From Spirochaetaceae bacterium (GTDB lineage: Bacteria > Spirochaetota > Spirochaetia > Treponematales > Breznakiellaceae), in contig JAITXS010000003.1 of the NCBI GenBank assembly GCA_031284645.1, positions 1-22,610 of the forward strand: DNA of 22,610 nt. The letters run 5' to 3'. A model generated the notes under the pieces. That model was not told the origin of the DNA and did no database searches. It worked only from the letters and a program-made list of their open reading frames with translations. A program made the translations under genes and the position numbers. Positions 6,995 through 14,040 of the stretch are shown here, in pieces (position 1 is the first letter of the stretch; every line of letters starts with the position of its first letter).

Positions 6995-7750
6995 CTAAAA
7001 GTCGTCAAAAAAATCATTTTTAAGATGTTCAAATGAGGCCCTTTGTTCTTTGGTGTCTTTTTTATCAAAAGCAATTGTTGAAAGCATATTCTTAAATTGT
7101 CTTTGAAAACTTTTTTTATCGATATAAACCATGATAAAAAGTTTGTACGTATCGGGGAAAACGCTTTCTTTGTCGTTTTCTTCCGAAGAGCGGAGCTTTG
7201 CCGAATCTTCCGGGTTTGTTTCCCGTTCTTCTATCCAATGCATGAATGTCCAGCAGCTTCCGCCGGGCTTCGCTCCGATCCAATATGTTTGCATGCACGT
7301 TTTTGCCAGCTTTTCAAAAACGCTGCCGAAAACAATATCCGGTGATTTTTCTAACTCTTTAACCGCTCTCTTGTAGATACGCTGAAAGACCATTCGGGAA
7401 AAATCATGTTCAGTCTTGAATGTTAACGCGCGGCGTAAGAGTATGTTAAGAGATAAACTTGACTGCTCTAAAATAAAACAGTACTGCTCGTCAAAGGCAC
7501 TTAGTTTTTCGATTCCTTGCGTACCTTCTGTGTAATAGACGCTCAGCCATAGCGGGAGAGGCGCGGATGATTTTTTGTTTTGGTAGTCTTCGATAACAAA
7601 AGGCAGACCCTCATCTAAGGTTTTGTATGGGCTAAAAGGCTCAAAATAATATGGGTTTGCCTCTTCAAGATTATTGTCCCGGCGGGAGGCACAGGAGAGG
7701 AGTAAAACGCAGAAAAACAGTAGCGTAAAACACCAGGTTCTTTTCCGCAT
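6995..7750 (-). CDS. Lipoprotein of unknown function
   Basis: This is the last gene of the minus-strand run. The frame is open to an ATG at 7792, but I choose the ATG at 7750. From there the protein starts MRKRTWCFTLLFFCVLLLSC, a proper lipoprotein signal with Cys20 lipidated, and begins 4 bases after the stop of the Aat-like gene, so translation is probably coupled. The mature part (about 230 residues) is mixed alpha/beta with LPLWLSVYYTEGTQGIEKL and a region of helices (RRALTFKTEHDFSRMVFQRI), and a very acidic, Phe-rich end (NDFFDDF). An IPLWLxxY..G...IE pattern gives the impression of a treponemal lipoprotein family, but I cannot name it. No catalytic motif is seen. It lies convergent to the FliG-like gene with a 124-base gap. 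Confidence 0.75.
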   Translation of the reverse strand: MRKRTWCFTLLFFCVLLLSCASRRDNNLEEANPYYFEPFSPYKTLDEGLPFVIEDYQNKKSSAPLPLWLSVYYTEGTQGIEKLSAFDEQYCFILEQSSLSLNILLRRALTFKTEHDFSRMVFQRIYKRAVKELEKSPDIVFGSVFEKLAKTCMQTYWIGAKPGGSCWTFMHWIEERETNPEDSAKLRSSEENDKESVFPDTYKLFIMVYIDKKSFQRQFKNMLSTIAFDKKDTKEQRASFEHLKNDFFDDF

Positions 7751-7754
7751 ACCA

Positions 7755-8480
7755 TTAAGCGCGTCCGGCGCGAAAAAGCGAAATAAATTCAACGCTGTTG
7801 ATGTCCTGTGCGCCTAAGCGGTATTTATAATCTAAAGGCATCCCCAAATCCCAAAACGGGAAGCCCTTTTTCTGCAAGTATTGAGCACATAAAATCATCT
7901 GGACTGTGCCGCAGGAATTTTCAGCATAATAACCTGAATAACTGGTGTATACCCTGCCGCAGAGAATGCCGAATTCACCCGCGACAAGTTTATTGTTTTT
8001 GTATAACGCAAATGAATACGGGCGTACAGGCGCATTTTCCATTTCCCGTATTTCCTGCAAACAGCATAAGAGCGGTGGGGTAAGCCAATCGCTGCCATGT
8101 GTGTCAACACAGGAGGCAACAATTTTTTCATAATCCGTATCCGCGCGTAATTCATAATGCGGCAGCAATCTTCGTACGCTTTTTGAAATACGGAGCTTGT
8201 CGAACAAAAGCACGGTACGGATAGTATGATGTTTCGGCATGAGTATATAGTTTGTTTTCCCCTGATTTTCCACTCCCATAGACATAACAAGAAAACCGGC
8301 ATGCATTAAATCGGCAACAAAATCGGCTTCAAAAGAACAGGAAAGAATAAACTCTTTGTCATAGTGATAGTGCAGTATACGGTCGATAAGCTCATCCCCC
8401 AAAGAGGAGTTTCCCATGCCGGATTCTTTTCCCGAAGCGCTTACAAAAAGATGACCGGATTCTGTCAGATCGAGAATCAA
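7755..8480 (-). CDS. aat: Divergent leucyl/phenylalanyl-tRNA-protein transferase (Aat-like, GNAT fold)
   Basis: This 241-residue protein aligns along its length with Aat, which adds Leu or Phe to N-terminal Lys/Arg of proteins and marks them for ClpAP (N-degron pathway). Matching parts are ILMPKHHTIRTVLLFDKLRI (79-98; family SPDPR-like segment), SDWLTPPLL (130-138), AGEFGILCGRVY (167-178) and FWDLGMPLDYKYRLGA (209-224). In E. coli Aat the last segment reads IDCQ...SLGA. Here Asp211 is kept, but the catalytic Gln is Gly213, and the Glu of GESMFS aligns with Tyr181. The WW-SPDPR motif is also lost. It may therefore use another acyl donor or acceptor. The start is TTG at 8480, overlapping the upstream stop as TTGA with GAAAGG about 8 bases before it. 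An ATG at 8417 is an alternative. Confidence 0.8.
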   Translation of the reverse strand: MILDLTESGHLFVSASGKESGMGNSSLGDELIDRILHYHYDKEFILSCSFEADFVADLMHAGFLVMSMGVENQGKTNYILMPKHHTIRTVLLFDKLRISKSVRRLLPHYELRADTDYEKIVASCVDTHGSDWLTPPLLCCLQEIREMENAPVRPYSFALYKNNKLVAGEFGILCGRVYTSYSGYYAENSCGTVQMILCAQYLQKKGFPFWDLGMPLDYKYRLGAQDINSVEFISLFRAGRA

Positions 8481-10507
8481 GTTTTAGCCTTTCGTTCTTC
8501 GACAGATTTTTTAAACAGCTCATTGACATCGCTGCGTTTTTCCATCCATAAAACAGGCTCTTTCCCGTTGTTATTTACGCTCCTGAAAATAATATCCTTA
8601 TCACAGGAATAAGCCCTGCTTGAGGGATTATTGAGGTGATCATCAAGGACGGTACATATCGCGAGGGTAAAAAAGATTAAACTGATATTTGTCCTCTGTT
8701 TTTTCGATAAAAGGACATTAAGCCGTTTTGAAAGAGGATTTTCAATTTCAAAAACATAGGGTGCCCAGGGGTTTTTCAATTTTAAACAGAGCGCACCTGT
8801 CTCCATGCCGCCGTTTTTCATTGCCGCATTAATATCTTCGGCAAGTTCCGTAAGAATCTGCCGCAGCCTGCGGGAAATAGAAAAAAGAGAATGGATGCCT
8901 TTTTTTGAAAATGAAGGCAACATTCCCGATTTATACTCATAATGGGGGAATAAATAGTAGCGCCGTGACCAGTGAATATCATTTAATAAATTCAGCGCAT
9001 AGTTTGATTTCGCACTATCCATCGCCTCAAACATATGGGCGTACTCTTCGATTCTGGGCATATAATTATTGTAAAAAGTTTCTTCCAATGTTTTTTGCCA
9101 GTGATCCAGTATCGGGGTAATATAGTCTTCTTCATTGAAGCCAAAAGAAAATTGAACGGAACGGAAGCCGTATAATAATTCGCTTATGATACGGGAAAGT
9201 ATCAAGGCAAACTGAGCAGGATCACAAGGAGAGATAACTTCGCTCCCTTTTTTTAATCCAAGGATATCGGCAAAATACGGGTAGAAGTCGGCTTCGTCTA
9301 ATTTATTCCAACCCGCTTGAGGGAACAAAAGCTCAAGAGTATCCATGCCTTTTGCAATCGCTTTTTCTTCGGAGGCGCGTTTTTCGCTTTCAACTTTTTT
9401 TTCAGAATTTTCAGGATTTTCGCCATCTTCCGTCTCTTCGATGAAGTTCTCTTCGCCCTGCTTCTCTCCATTCACATCGTCCTCGGCCCTGTCTTCCTCG
9501 GCCGTGTCTTCCTCGGTGATGTCTTTGTGTCCGGATAAACTTGACGGCACCGTGATTTTGTCACTTTCTTTGAGGCCTAAAAACGCCATGATATTCTCTT
9601 TGTTTGCTGAAAAAAACAGGTCATAGGAGTAATAGACAGAGCTTGTCATTTTCATTAAAAGCGGATAGAGGAAACGGTGAATATGCGTTTGAGTATAACT
9701 TAAAGCCGATAACGCATTTGAAATTTTCGGGCGTGTTTTCTCGGTTTCGGAGTTCGGATTTTCAAGAAATAAAATTTTATATAACTTGTCAAAGGCAATT
9801 CTGACATGCGTGTCGACAGAAACATTTTCCAGCATGGCAAGCGGCTTGTAAATTTCACGCAGTATCGTCGCAAATTCATAAACATAAACATTGCGCGGGT
9901 GCTGTTGTAATTTTGCGATTTCATCAGAAATGGAGGCGATTTTCCATTGCCGCAAAACGTCCAACACATGAAATGAAAATGACGAGTATTTCTGTAATTT
10001 CAGATTACGGCTTGAGTTATTTCTGGGGAATAAGAGGCGTACCGATGTTACTAAAATTTCAATTTGTTTATAATATTCATCGATAATTTCTTTGATAAAA
10101 TAAGGACTTACGAGATCTCTCGGTGCTTTGAAAATGGAAAGTTTTGAAATAAAAACACGCCAAGGCGTTTTTATGCCAAACTCCACATCTCCGCAGCAGA
10201 TATCCATCTTAACTCTTTCAATATAGCCCGGCTGCGGAACATTCGAGGGATAGCTCATTCGCGGCTTTTTTGCCGCTTCGCTTCCATCGGAAGCAAGCTC
10301 AACGGTTCGCTTGGCCTTTCCTGTTACGGCATTTTGGGGAGACCCCTTCCCTTTGCCCTCTTGTGTTTCTTCATATTGAGTACGCTCCCGCCCGACTTCC
10401 CCCCCCAAAATCTTTTGCATTCGTTTTGCTTCTTGTTCGCCGATAGGCCCGATTCTTCCTTTGGTTTGATCAAGCTCGCCCCGAGCGTAAATTATTTTTT
10501 CTTTCAT
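8477..10507 (-). CDS. Conserved-looking hypothetical protein, 676 residues
   Basis: I do not recognise this family. There is no signal peptide or membrane segment, so it is probably cytoplasmic. Residues 1-90 are charged and disordered-looking (rich in Lys, Gln, Glu). About 95-310 is a helix-rich domain (PWRVFISKLSIFKAPRDLVS, then a helical region around HVLDVLRQWKIASISDEIAK). Residues about 322-390 are an extremely acidic linker (EEDTAEEDRAEDDVNGEKQG). A second helix-rich domain covers about 395-676 and ends with a basic tail (KKSVEERKAKT). The stop overlaps the start of the Aat-like gene, and the upstream DUF2804 gene ends 21 bases before its ATG, so it sits mid-operon. No Shine-Dalgarno site is obvious; a TATACT hexamer lies just upstream, so an internal promoter is possible. 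Function unknown. Confidence 0.82.
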   Translation of the reverse strand: MKEKIIYARGELDQTKGRIGPIGEQEAKRMQKILGGEVGRERTQYEETQEGKGKGSPQNAVTGKAKRTVELASDGSEAAKKPRMSYPSNVPQPGYIERVKMDICCGDVEFGIKTPWRVFISKLSIFKAPRDLVSPYFIKEIIDEYYKQIEILVTSVRLLFPRNNSSRNLKLQKYSSFSFHVLDVLRQWKIASISDEIAKLQQHPRNVYVYEFATILREIYKPLAMLENVSVDTHVRIAFDKLYKILFLENPNSETEKTRPKISNALSALSYTQTHIHRFLYPLLMKMTSSVYYSYDLFFSANKENIMAFLGLKESDKITVPSSLSGHKDITEEDTAEEDRAEDDVNGEKQGEENFIEETEDGENPENSEKKVESEKRASEEKAIAKGMDTLELLFPQAGWNKLDEADFYPYFADILGLKKGSEVISPCDPAQFALILSRIISELLYGFRSVQFSFGFNEEDYITPILDHWQKTLEETFYNNYMPRIEEYAHMFEAMDSAKSNYALNLLNDIHWSRRYYLFPHYEYKSGMLPSFSKKGIHSLFSISRRLRQILTELAEDINAAMKNGGMETGALCLKLKNPWAPYVFEIENPLSKRLNVLLSKKQRTNISLIFFTLAICTVLDDHLNNPSSRAYSCDKDIIFRSVNNNGKEPVLWMEKRSDVNELFKKSVEERKAKT

Positions 10508-10528
10508 AACAGATTAAGTATACCCACT

Positions 10529-11587
10529 TTAAAGTCTTAAATAAAGTCTTTCCACACATCCGAACAGATTATGAATATCGATTTTTTCACCATCTTTACT
10601 CATCAAAAAACCGTTAAAGGTGCCGATCGGATTGTGAAATTCAGCTTTTGAAATAATAAGTGTAAAGCTTTTTATTTCAGTTTGATGTTTCGGCGTAAAA
10701 GTAAGGTCAATCATGCCTTCAATATCTTCGATAACCCACTCATCTTCACTGCTGCCGGCTTGTGTAATGCGGACAGGCGGCAGGAGGGTAAGTTCCCCGT
10801 CTATCCATAAGGCGTTTTCATTATCTCTGTTGGCTCCCTTAGCCTGATTTTCGCCAAGGGCAAAACCAATACGCCGGTTTTTTTTGTCAAAGCCGGAGCC
10901 GCTTATCCATGTACTGTGGGTAATATAGGGAAATATCCCTTTACCGTCACAAAAAATCCCCGTTGTATATTCAGGCAAAAAAGTATAATCATCCTGATCT
11001 CCGAGTTTCAAATTGCCGCGTGCCGGAACAAATGTTTTATATGTGTACAAACAGCTCTCTTCGGAGTAAAGGAGATTTACCGCCATAGGTGTACTTTTTT
11101 TTGAATCGGCACATAACTCAAACAGTGCATTTATCGAGGGGTGTCCTCCGCTCGACTCAATATTTAAATCAAGATTGATTAAAGATGCGTCCAGCCAGTC
11201 ATGAATCGTGATAAAATAGCCCGGGGCTCTGCAAAAGACCACGCTGTCGGAAAGTGTTTTCGGCAAATTCCAAAATGAAAGCGGGAAATAATCAAAATAA
11301 CTCACCGGAGCGGCATCTGTTTTTTTATTATAAAAAGTTGCGGCGATAAACCGGAAGTATTTTAGATTCGCGATAAAAGCTCCGAAATACATATCGTCAT
11401 TTTGAATAAAAAACGACTGCCACTCTTTTATCCGAAGATCCCGCATCCACCGCGGAAGGGGGATTGAATACGGTCTTTCTATATCAAGCAGATCCACTTT
11501 TTTAAATGCCGCTGTCCATGTGCCGACAACGGGTTTCTTGTTTTGAACCGGTGAATCAATAGGAGCTTGTATTTTTCGGGTATACAT
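10529..11587 (-). CDS. DUF2804 family protein
   Basis: This 352-residue protein is first in the minus-strand run. It matches the DUF2804 pattern: an Arg-rich lead into RIKEWQSFFIQNDD (about 52-65), then beta-rich IANLKYFRFIAATFYNKK, an HPSINALFEL helix, and near the C-terminus FALGENQAKGANRDNENALW with IDGELTLLPPVRI. DUF2804 proteins have a lipocalin-like beta structure resembling hydroxyneurosporene synthase/CrtC-type and AttH-type proteins. Their biochemical role is not known to me. There is no signal peptide. The ATG at 11587 has no visible ribosome site, so a leaderless mRNA is possible. It is divergent from the Nif3-like gene across 120 bases. Family call rests on pattern recognition only. 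Confidence 0.78.
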   Translation of the reverse strand: MYTRKIQAPIDSPVQNKKPVVGTWTAAFKKVDLLDIERPYSIPLPRWMRDLRIKEWQSFFIQNDDMYFGAFIANLKYFRFIAATFYNKKTDAAPVSYFDYFPLSFWNLPKTLSDSVVFCRAPGYFITIHDWLDASLINLDLNIESSGGHPSINALFELCADSKKSTPMAVNLLYSEESCLYTYKTFVPARGNLKLGDQDDYTFLPEYTTGIFCDGKGIFPYITHSTWISGSGFDKKNRRIGFALGENQAKGANRDNENALWIDGELTLLPPVRITQAGSSEDEWVIEDIEGMIDLTFTPKHQTEIKSFTLIISKAEFHNPIGTFNGFLMSKDGEKIDIHNLFGCVERLYLRL

Positions 11588-11633
11588 ATTTATGTTTGTT
11601 TCGGGCTTTTATATTTCATTTTCAACTATATCT

Positions 11634-11696
11634 TTTCAGATGAAGATTCCGCGCTCTTCTGAAACACTTAACATCACTATTAAAATGATATATGAT
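11634..11696. promoter_or_regulatory. Divergent intergenic region with inverted repeat and promoter-like boxes
   Basis: TTTCAGA (11634-11640) is repeated inverted as TCTGAAA (11658-11664); the right arm TCTTCTGAAA also pairs with AGA at the foot of the left arm across a 3-base bulge. On the plus strand TTAACA (11668-11673) and TATGAT (11691-11696) are 17 bases apart, promoter-like for the Nif3-like gene, though the predicted start is then very close to its ATG. This could be an operator shared by both divergent genes. Confidence 0.35.
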
Positions 11697-11707
11697 AAGG
11701 GCTTAAT

Positions 11708-12469
11708 ATGACAAGCAGGGAACTTGATGCTTATTTTCGCGCTTTTTTAGATTTAGAAGGATTTTTGCAGATAGATTCTTCGTTAAACGGAATTCAAGTT
11801 GATAACAACGGCGCGGATATAACAAAAGTCGCGTTTGCGGTGGACGCCTGCATGGAAAGTTTTATCCGTGCCGCCGAATGTGGTGCGGGTATGCTTTTTA
11901 CGCATCACGGCCTCTATTGGGGTTCTCCGATCCGCATTGCGGGGGAATTCCGTACTCGTATTGAGTATCTTTTAAAAAACAATCTTGCCCTTTATGCGGT
12001 TCATCTTCCGCTTGATCAAAACCCCGAACGGGGGAACAATGCTGTGCTCGCGGAAAAACTCGGCATAAAAAATCCGCTTCCCTTTGGACTTTATCATGGG
12101 CGTAAAATAGGCTATAAAGGTTCTCTTGCCGAATCTTTAAGTCTGAACGATGCGGTCTCGCGTATTAGTTTTATGGGGCGCCCGCCTGCGGTGATTCTTC
12201 CTTTTGGTAAAAAAATAAATGAAAGCTGCGCGGTGGTTTCAGGCGGCGCGGCAATGGAAGCGATGCAGGCAATGGAAGAAGGCATTGATCTCTATGTTAC
12301 CGGTGAAACTTCACATTCGATTTATCATCTTGCCCAAGAGGGCCGTATCAATATTATCGCAGGCGGCCACTATTCCACGGAAGTGTGGGGTATGCGCAAA
12401 GTCATGGAATGTCTTGCCGCGGAATTAGGTCTTGATGTTGAATTTATCGACCTGCCGACCGGTCTGTAA
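11708..12469 (+). CDS. Nif3-like dinuclear metal centre protein
   Basis: This 253-residue member of the Nif3/YbgI (DUF34, 'GTP cyclohydrolase I type 2 homologue') family assembles as a hexameric ring with a two-metal site in each subunit. The expected ligands are all here: H66 and H67 in THHGLYW, D103 in HLPLD, and H221 and E225 in GGHYSTE. These match the E. coli YbgI ligands H63, H64, D101, H215 and E219 in order and spacing. Length equals the short bacterial form, without the PII-like insert. Suggested roles are metal-dependent hydrolysis or metal-ion handling; none is firmly established. AAGGG precedes the ATG by about 6 bases. It is divergent from the DUF2804 gene and followed by a terminator, so it is probably transcribed alone. 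Confidence 0.93.
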   Translation: MTSRELDAYFRAFLDLEGFLQIDSSLNGIQVDNNGADITKVAFAVDACMESFIRAAECGAGMLFTHHGLYWGSPIRIAGEFRTRIEYLLKNNLALYAVHLPLDQNPERGNNAVLAEKLGIKNPLPFGLYHGRKIGYKGSLAESLSLNDAVSRISFMGRPPAVILPFGKKINESCAVVSGGAAMEAMQAMEEGIDLYVTGETSHSIYHLAQEGRINIIAGGHYSTEVWGMRKVMECLAAELGLDVEFIDLPTGL

Positions 12470-12543
12470 TAGACGCACAGAGCATTGCTGAAGCATACTG
12501 AGGGGCTGGAATTCCTGTTTTAAAAAAATTGCAAAGAATAAAC

Positions 12544-12577
12544 AAAAAATCATGAAAATCGTGATTTTTTTATCTTT
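12544..12577 (+). terminator. Terminator after the Nif3-like gene
   Basis: AAAAAATCATG (12544-12554) pairs with CGTGATTTTTT (12560-12570, one G-U pair) around an AAAAT loop, followed by further T-runs. It lies 75 bases after the stop codon. The A/T-rich arms could also act on the opposite strand. Confidence 0.8.
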
Positions 12578-12651
12578 TTTAAGTAAATTAGGTATAAGAC
12601 ACTACGTGTATCGTGTGGGGACGATTGTTTATTATGGCCACGGGGCTTGTA

Positions 12652-12681
12652 TTGACAATTCCACCTCATGGTGATTATACT
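12652..12681 (+). promoter_or_regulatory. Sigma70-type promoter for the small secreted orphan
   Basis: A perfect -35 box TTGACA (12652-12657) is followed 18 bases later by TATACT (12676-12681). The register TTATAC gives a 17-base spacing. This is the clearest promoter in the window. Transcription would start near 12690, leaving a leader of about 30 bases with a GAGGG ribosome site (12709-12713). Confidence 0.75.
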
Positions 12682-12720
12682 ATAAATAGGGTTTTTGGGT
12701 GATTTTATGAGGGTACTTTT

Positions 12721-13062
12721 GTGAAACGCATGCCGCTTCTTCCGCTAATTTTTTTATTTTCGCTTGCGCTTTTGCATTCGCAGGAAGTTGCTCTGCTTGC
12801 AGCACTTCCTCAAACGCGTTGCAGCGATGATAATATTATCAAGAGCAGCTCAAGCTTGTCGGAAGATACCCAAAACGCCGGTGCTTTTGTTTCCGCTTCC
12901 AAAATTCAGCGGACTGTACTTATACGTCAGCCTTTGCCTCGCGGCTTTGCGGTTCAACATGTACCGTCACCTGCCCAAACATACGTTGGCATTGCAGCCA
13001 ATAGGGTGAAAAATCCGTCCCTTAATTTAAAAGATACCGTCATCCTCAATCTTCGAATTTGA
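12721..13062 (+). CDS. Small secreted protein of unknown function, 113 residues
   Basis: The GTG start at 12721 has a GAGGG site 7 bases upstream and a strong promoter before it. The N-terminus (MKRMPLLPLIFLFSLALLHS) is a good signal peptide with likely cleavage after HSQ. There is no lipobox Cys; one Cys (residue 34) remains in the mature protein. The mature part of about 90 residues is Ser/Ala-rich (IIKSSSSLSEDTQNAGAF), then more beta-prone with QRTVLIRQPLPRGFAVQHV and a short hydrophobic end (TVILNLRI). No domain is recognised. It stands alone between two terminator-like hairpins. The combination of promoter, ribosome site and signal peptide supports a real gene. Confidence 0.68.
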   Translation: MKRMPLLPLIFLFSLALLHSQEVALLAALPQTRCSDDNIIKSSSSLSEDTQNAGAFVSASKIQRTVLIRQPLPRGFAVQHVPSPAQTYVGIAANRVKNPSLNLKDTVILNLRI

Positions 13063-13338
13063 TTCCTCGTACTCCTTGAGAATTCTCATTTTAAATCGTT
13101 GTCCCAATTTTAATCAGCCTTTGAAATTATCTTTGCAGATTACCCTATCGTTGTATTCTGCGTGCAGCTAAAAGCGCTGTTCAAAACAGATTTTTTCAAG
13201 CTTGTAATCGGGAACAACTAAACAACTAATTGATGTATATCGTACGATTGCACCCTTGCGTAAAGCCCCGAAAACTTATTTCGGATCCGCTAAAAAATAA
13301 TGCGCTTGAGGCAGTCACAAAAAAAACAGGAGTAATCT
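13063..13338 (+). other. Intergenic stretch with two small hairpins
   Basis: CTGTT-CAA-AACAG (13177-13189) followed by ATTTTTT looks like a weak terminator for the secreted orphan. CCGAAA-ACTTA-TTTCGG (13268-13284) is a second small hairpin in the probable leader of the next gene. An open frame of 39 codons (13233-13352) lacks a ribosome site and overlaps the next gene. Nothing else is recognised here. Confidence 0.45.
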
Positions 13339-13650
13339 ATGAACTTTTTTAAACAATTATTTTCGCTGAAAGTAGAAAACGTACCGGCAGTCCCCACGCC
13401 GCCGGAAAATAATGATATTGTTTTAGCAGAGAATAGCAAATATCGTTTAACCCGCCAAATGTATCTTTTTCCGGGTCAGGAAGTTAGTGCCAGTGTGAAC
13501 GACTATTTACTCATCGGCGCTACTGTTGTCTATTTAAAAAGTGGTGAAATAATAGAGGATAACCATATACTTTCTCCTTGGGTTTATGTCCGCAGTGCGA
13601 AAGGTAAAGAAGGCTGGTGTTTTTCTCATTATCTGCAAAAAATTGAGTAA
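13339..13650 (+). CDS. Small SH3b-like domain protein, 103 residues
   Basis: AGGAG (13329-13333) lies 5 bases before the ATG. The product begins with a short amphipathic segment (MNFFKQLFSLKVENV) that is too weak for a classical signal peptide. A compact all-beta-looking part follows: YRLTRQMYLFPGQEVSASV, then YLLIGATVVYLKSGEII, and the ending WVYVRSAKGKEGWCFSHYL. The V-R-S...K-G-W-x-x-x-x-Y-L pattern is typical of the last strands of bacterial SH3 (SH3b/SH3_3) domains that bind peptidoglycan or partner proteins. Treponemes carry several such small SH3 proteins. It is alone in its strand context, with G-rich repeats immediately downstream. Location in the cell is uncertain. Confidence 0.68.
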   Translation: MNFFKQLFSLKVENVPAVPTPPENNDIVLAENSKYRLTRQMYLFPGQEVSASVNDYLLIGATVVYLKSGEIIEDNHILSPWVYVRSAKGKEGWCFSHYLQKIE

Positions 13651-13657
13651 AAGAGCC

Positions 13658-13890
13658 GGGTAATAGGGGCAAAATAGGGTGTAGGGGCAAGGGTCTGGGG
13701 TATAGATTTTACCAGAAAGTCCCTACCCAATACCCAGAACCCTATGCCCCTTCTTTTGGGGTCTTGGTTTTACCAGAAAGCCCCTGCCATTCCCGAAGCC
13801 TTTAGCTCTTTGCTTCGGGTATTGGGTATAGTTCTTATCAGAAAGCCCCTGCCATCCCCAAATTTCTTAACCCTTTGCTTCGGGTAGGGG
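13658..13890. repeat. G/C-rich intergenic repeat cluster upstream of lon
   Basis: A G-rich left part (GGGTAATAGGGG at 13658-13669; AGGGTCTGGGGTA at 13690-13702) faces a C-rich right part (ATACCCAGAACCCTATGCCCC near 13730-13750), forming a long imperfect inverted repeat. It is joined to three direct repeats at 13707, 13768 and 13832, each with the core A(C/T)CAGAAAG(C/T)CCCT and spaced 61-65 bases apart. The second unit contains a perfect hairpin, CCCGAAGC (13792-13799) with GCTTCGGG (13812-13819), and the third repeats GCTTCGGG. The stretch 13891-14040 holds only a poor 35-codon frame and a TATAAA box (14025-14030) just before lon. Confidence 0.75.
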
Positions 13891-14040
13891 GAGCTGAAAT
13901 GAAAAATATTTTATACGCCGGTTTCACTCGTAGCCGCTTAGCATATGTTAAGATTTCGAGGCTTTTTTTCTACGGCTGCGGATTGAATTTTATTAAGGTG
14001 CGGTAGACAGACACGGGGAGATGCTATAAACTGGTAGAAA

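Noticed and set aside
7751..7792. Longer start of the minus-strand lipoprotein (ATG at 7792)
   Set aside because: It would overlap the Aat-like gene by 38 bases and bury the lipoprotein signal; the ATG at 7750 fits better.
13233..13352. 39-codon frame before the SH3b-like gene
   Set aside because: No ribosome site and it overlaps the well-supported downstream start.
13707..13890. Possible CRISPR array (three repeat units spaced 61-65 bases)
   Set aside because: Repeat cores are imperfect, the segments between them are similar to each other and themselves form hairpins, and no cas gene is near.
13899..14006. 35-codon frame starting MKNILYAGF with GGGGGAG upstream
   Set aside because: The ribosome-like site is part of the G-rich repeat; there is no signal, domain or conservation evidence.
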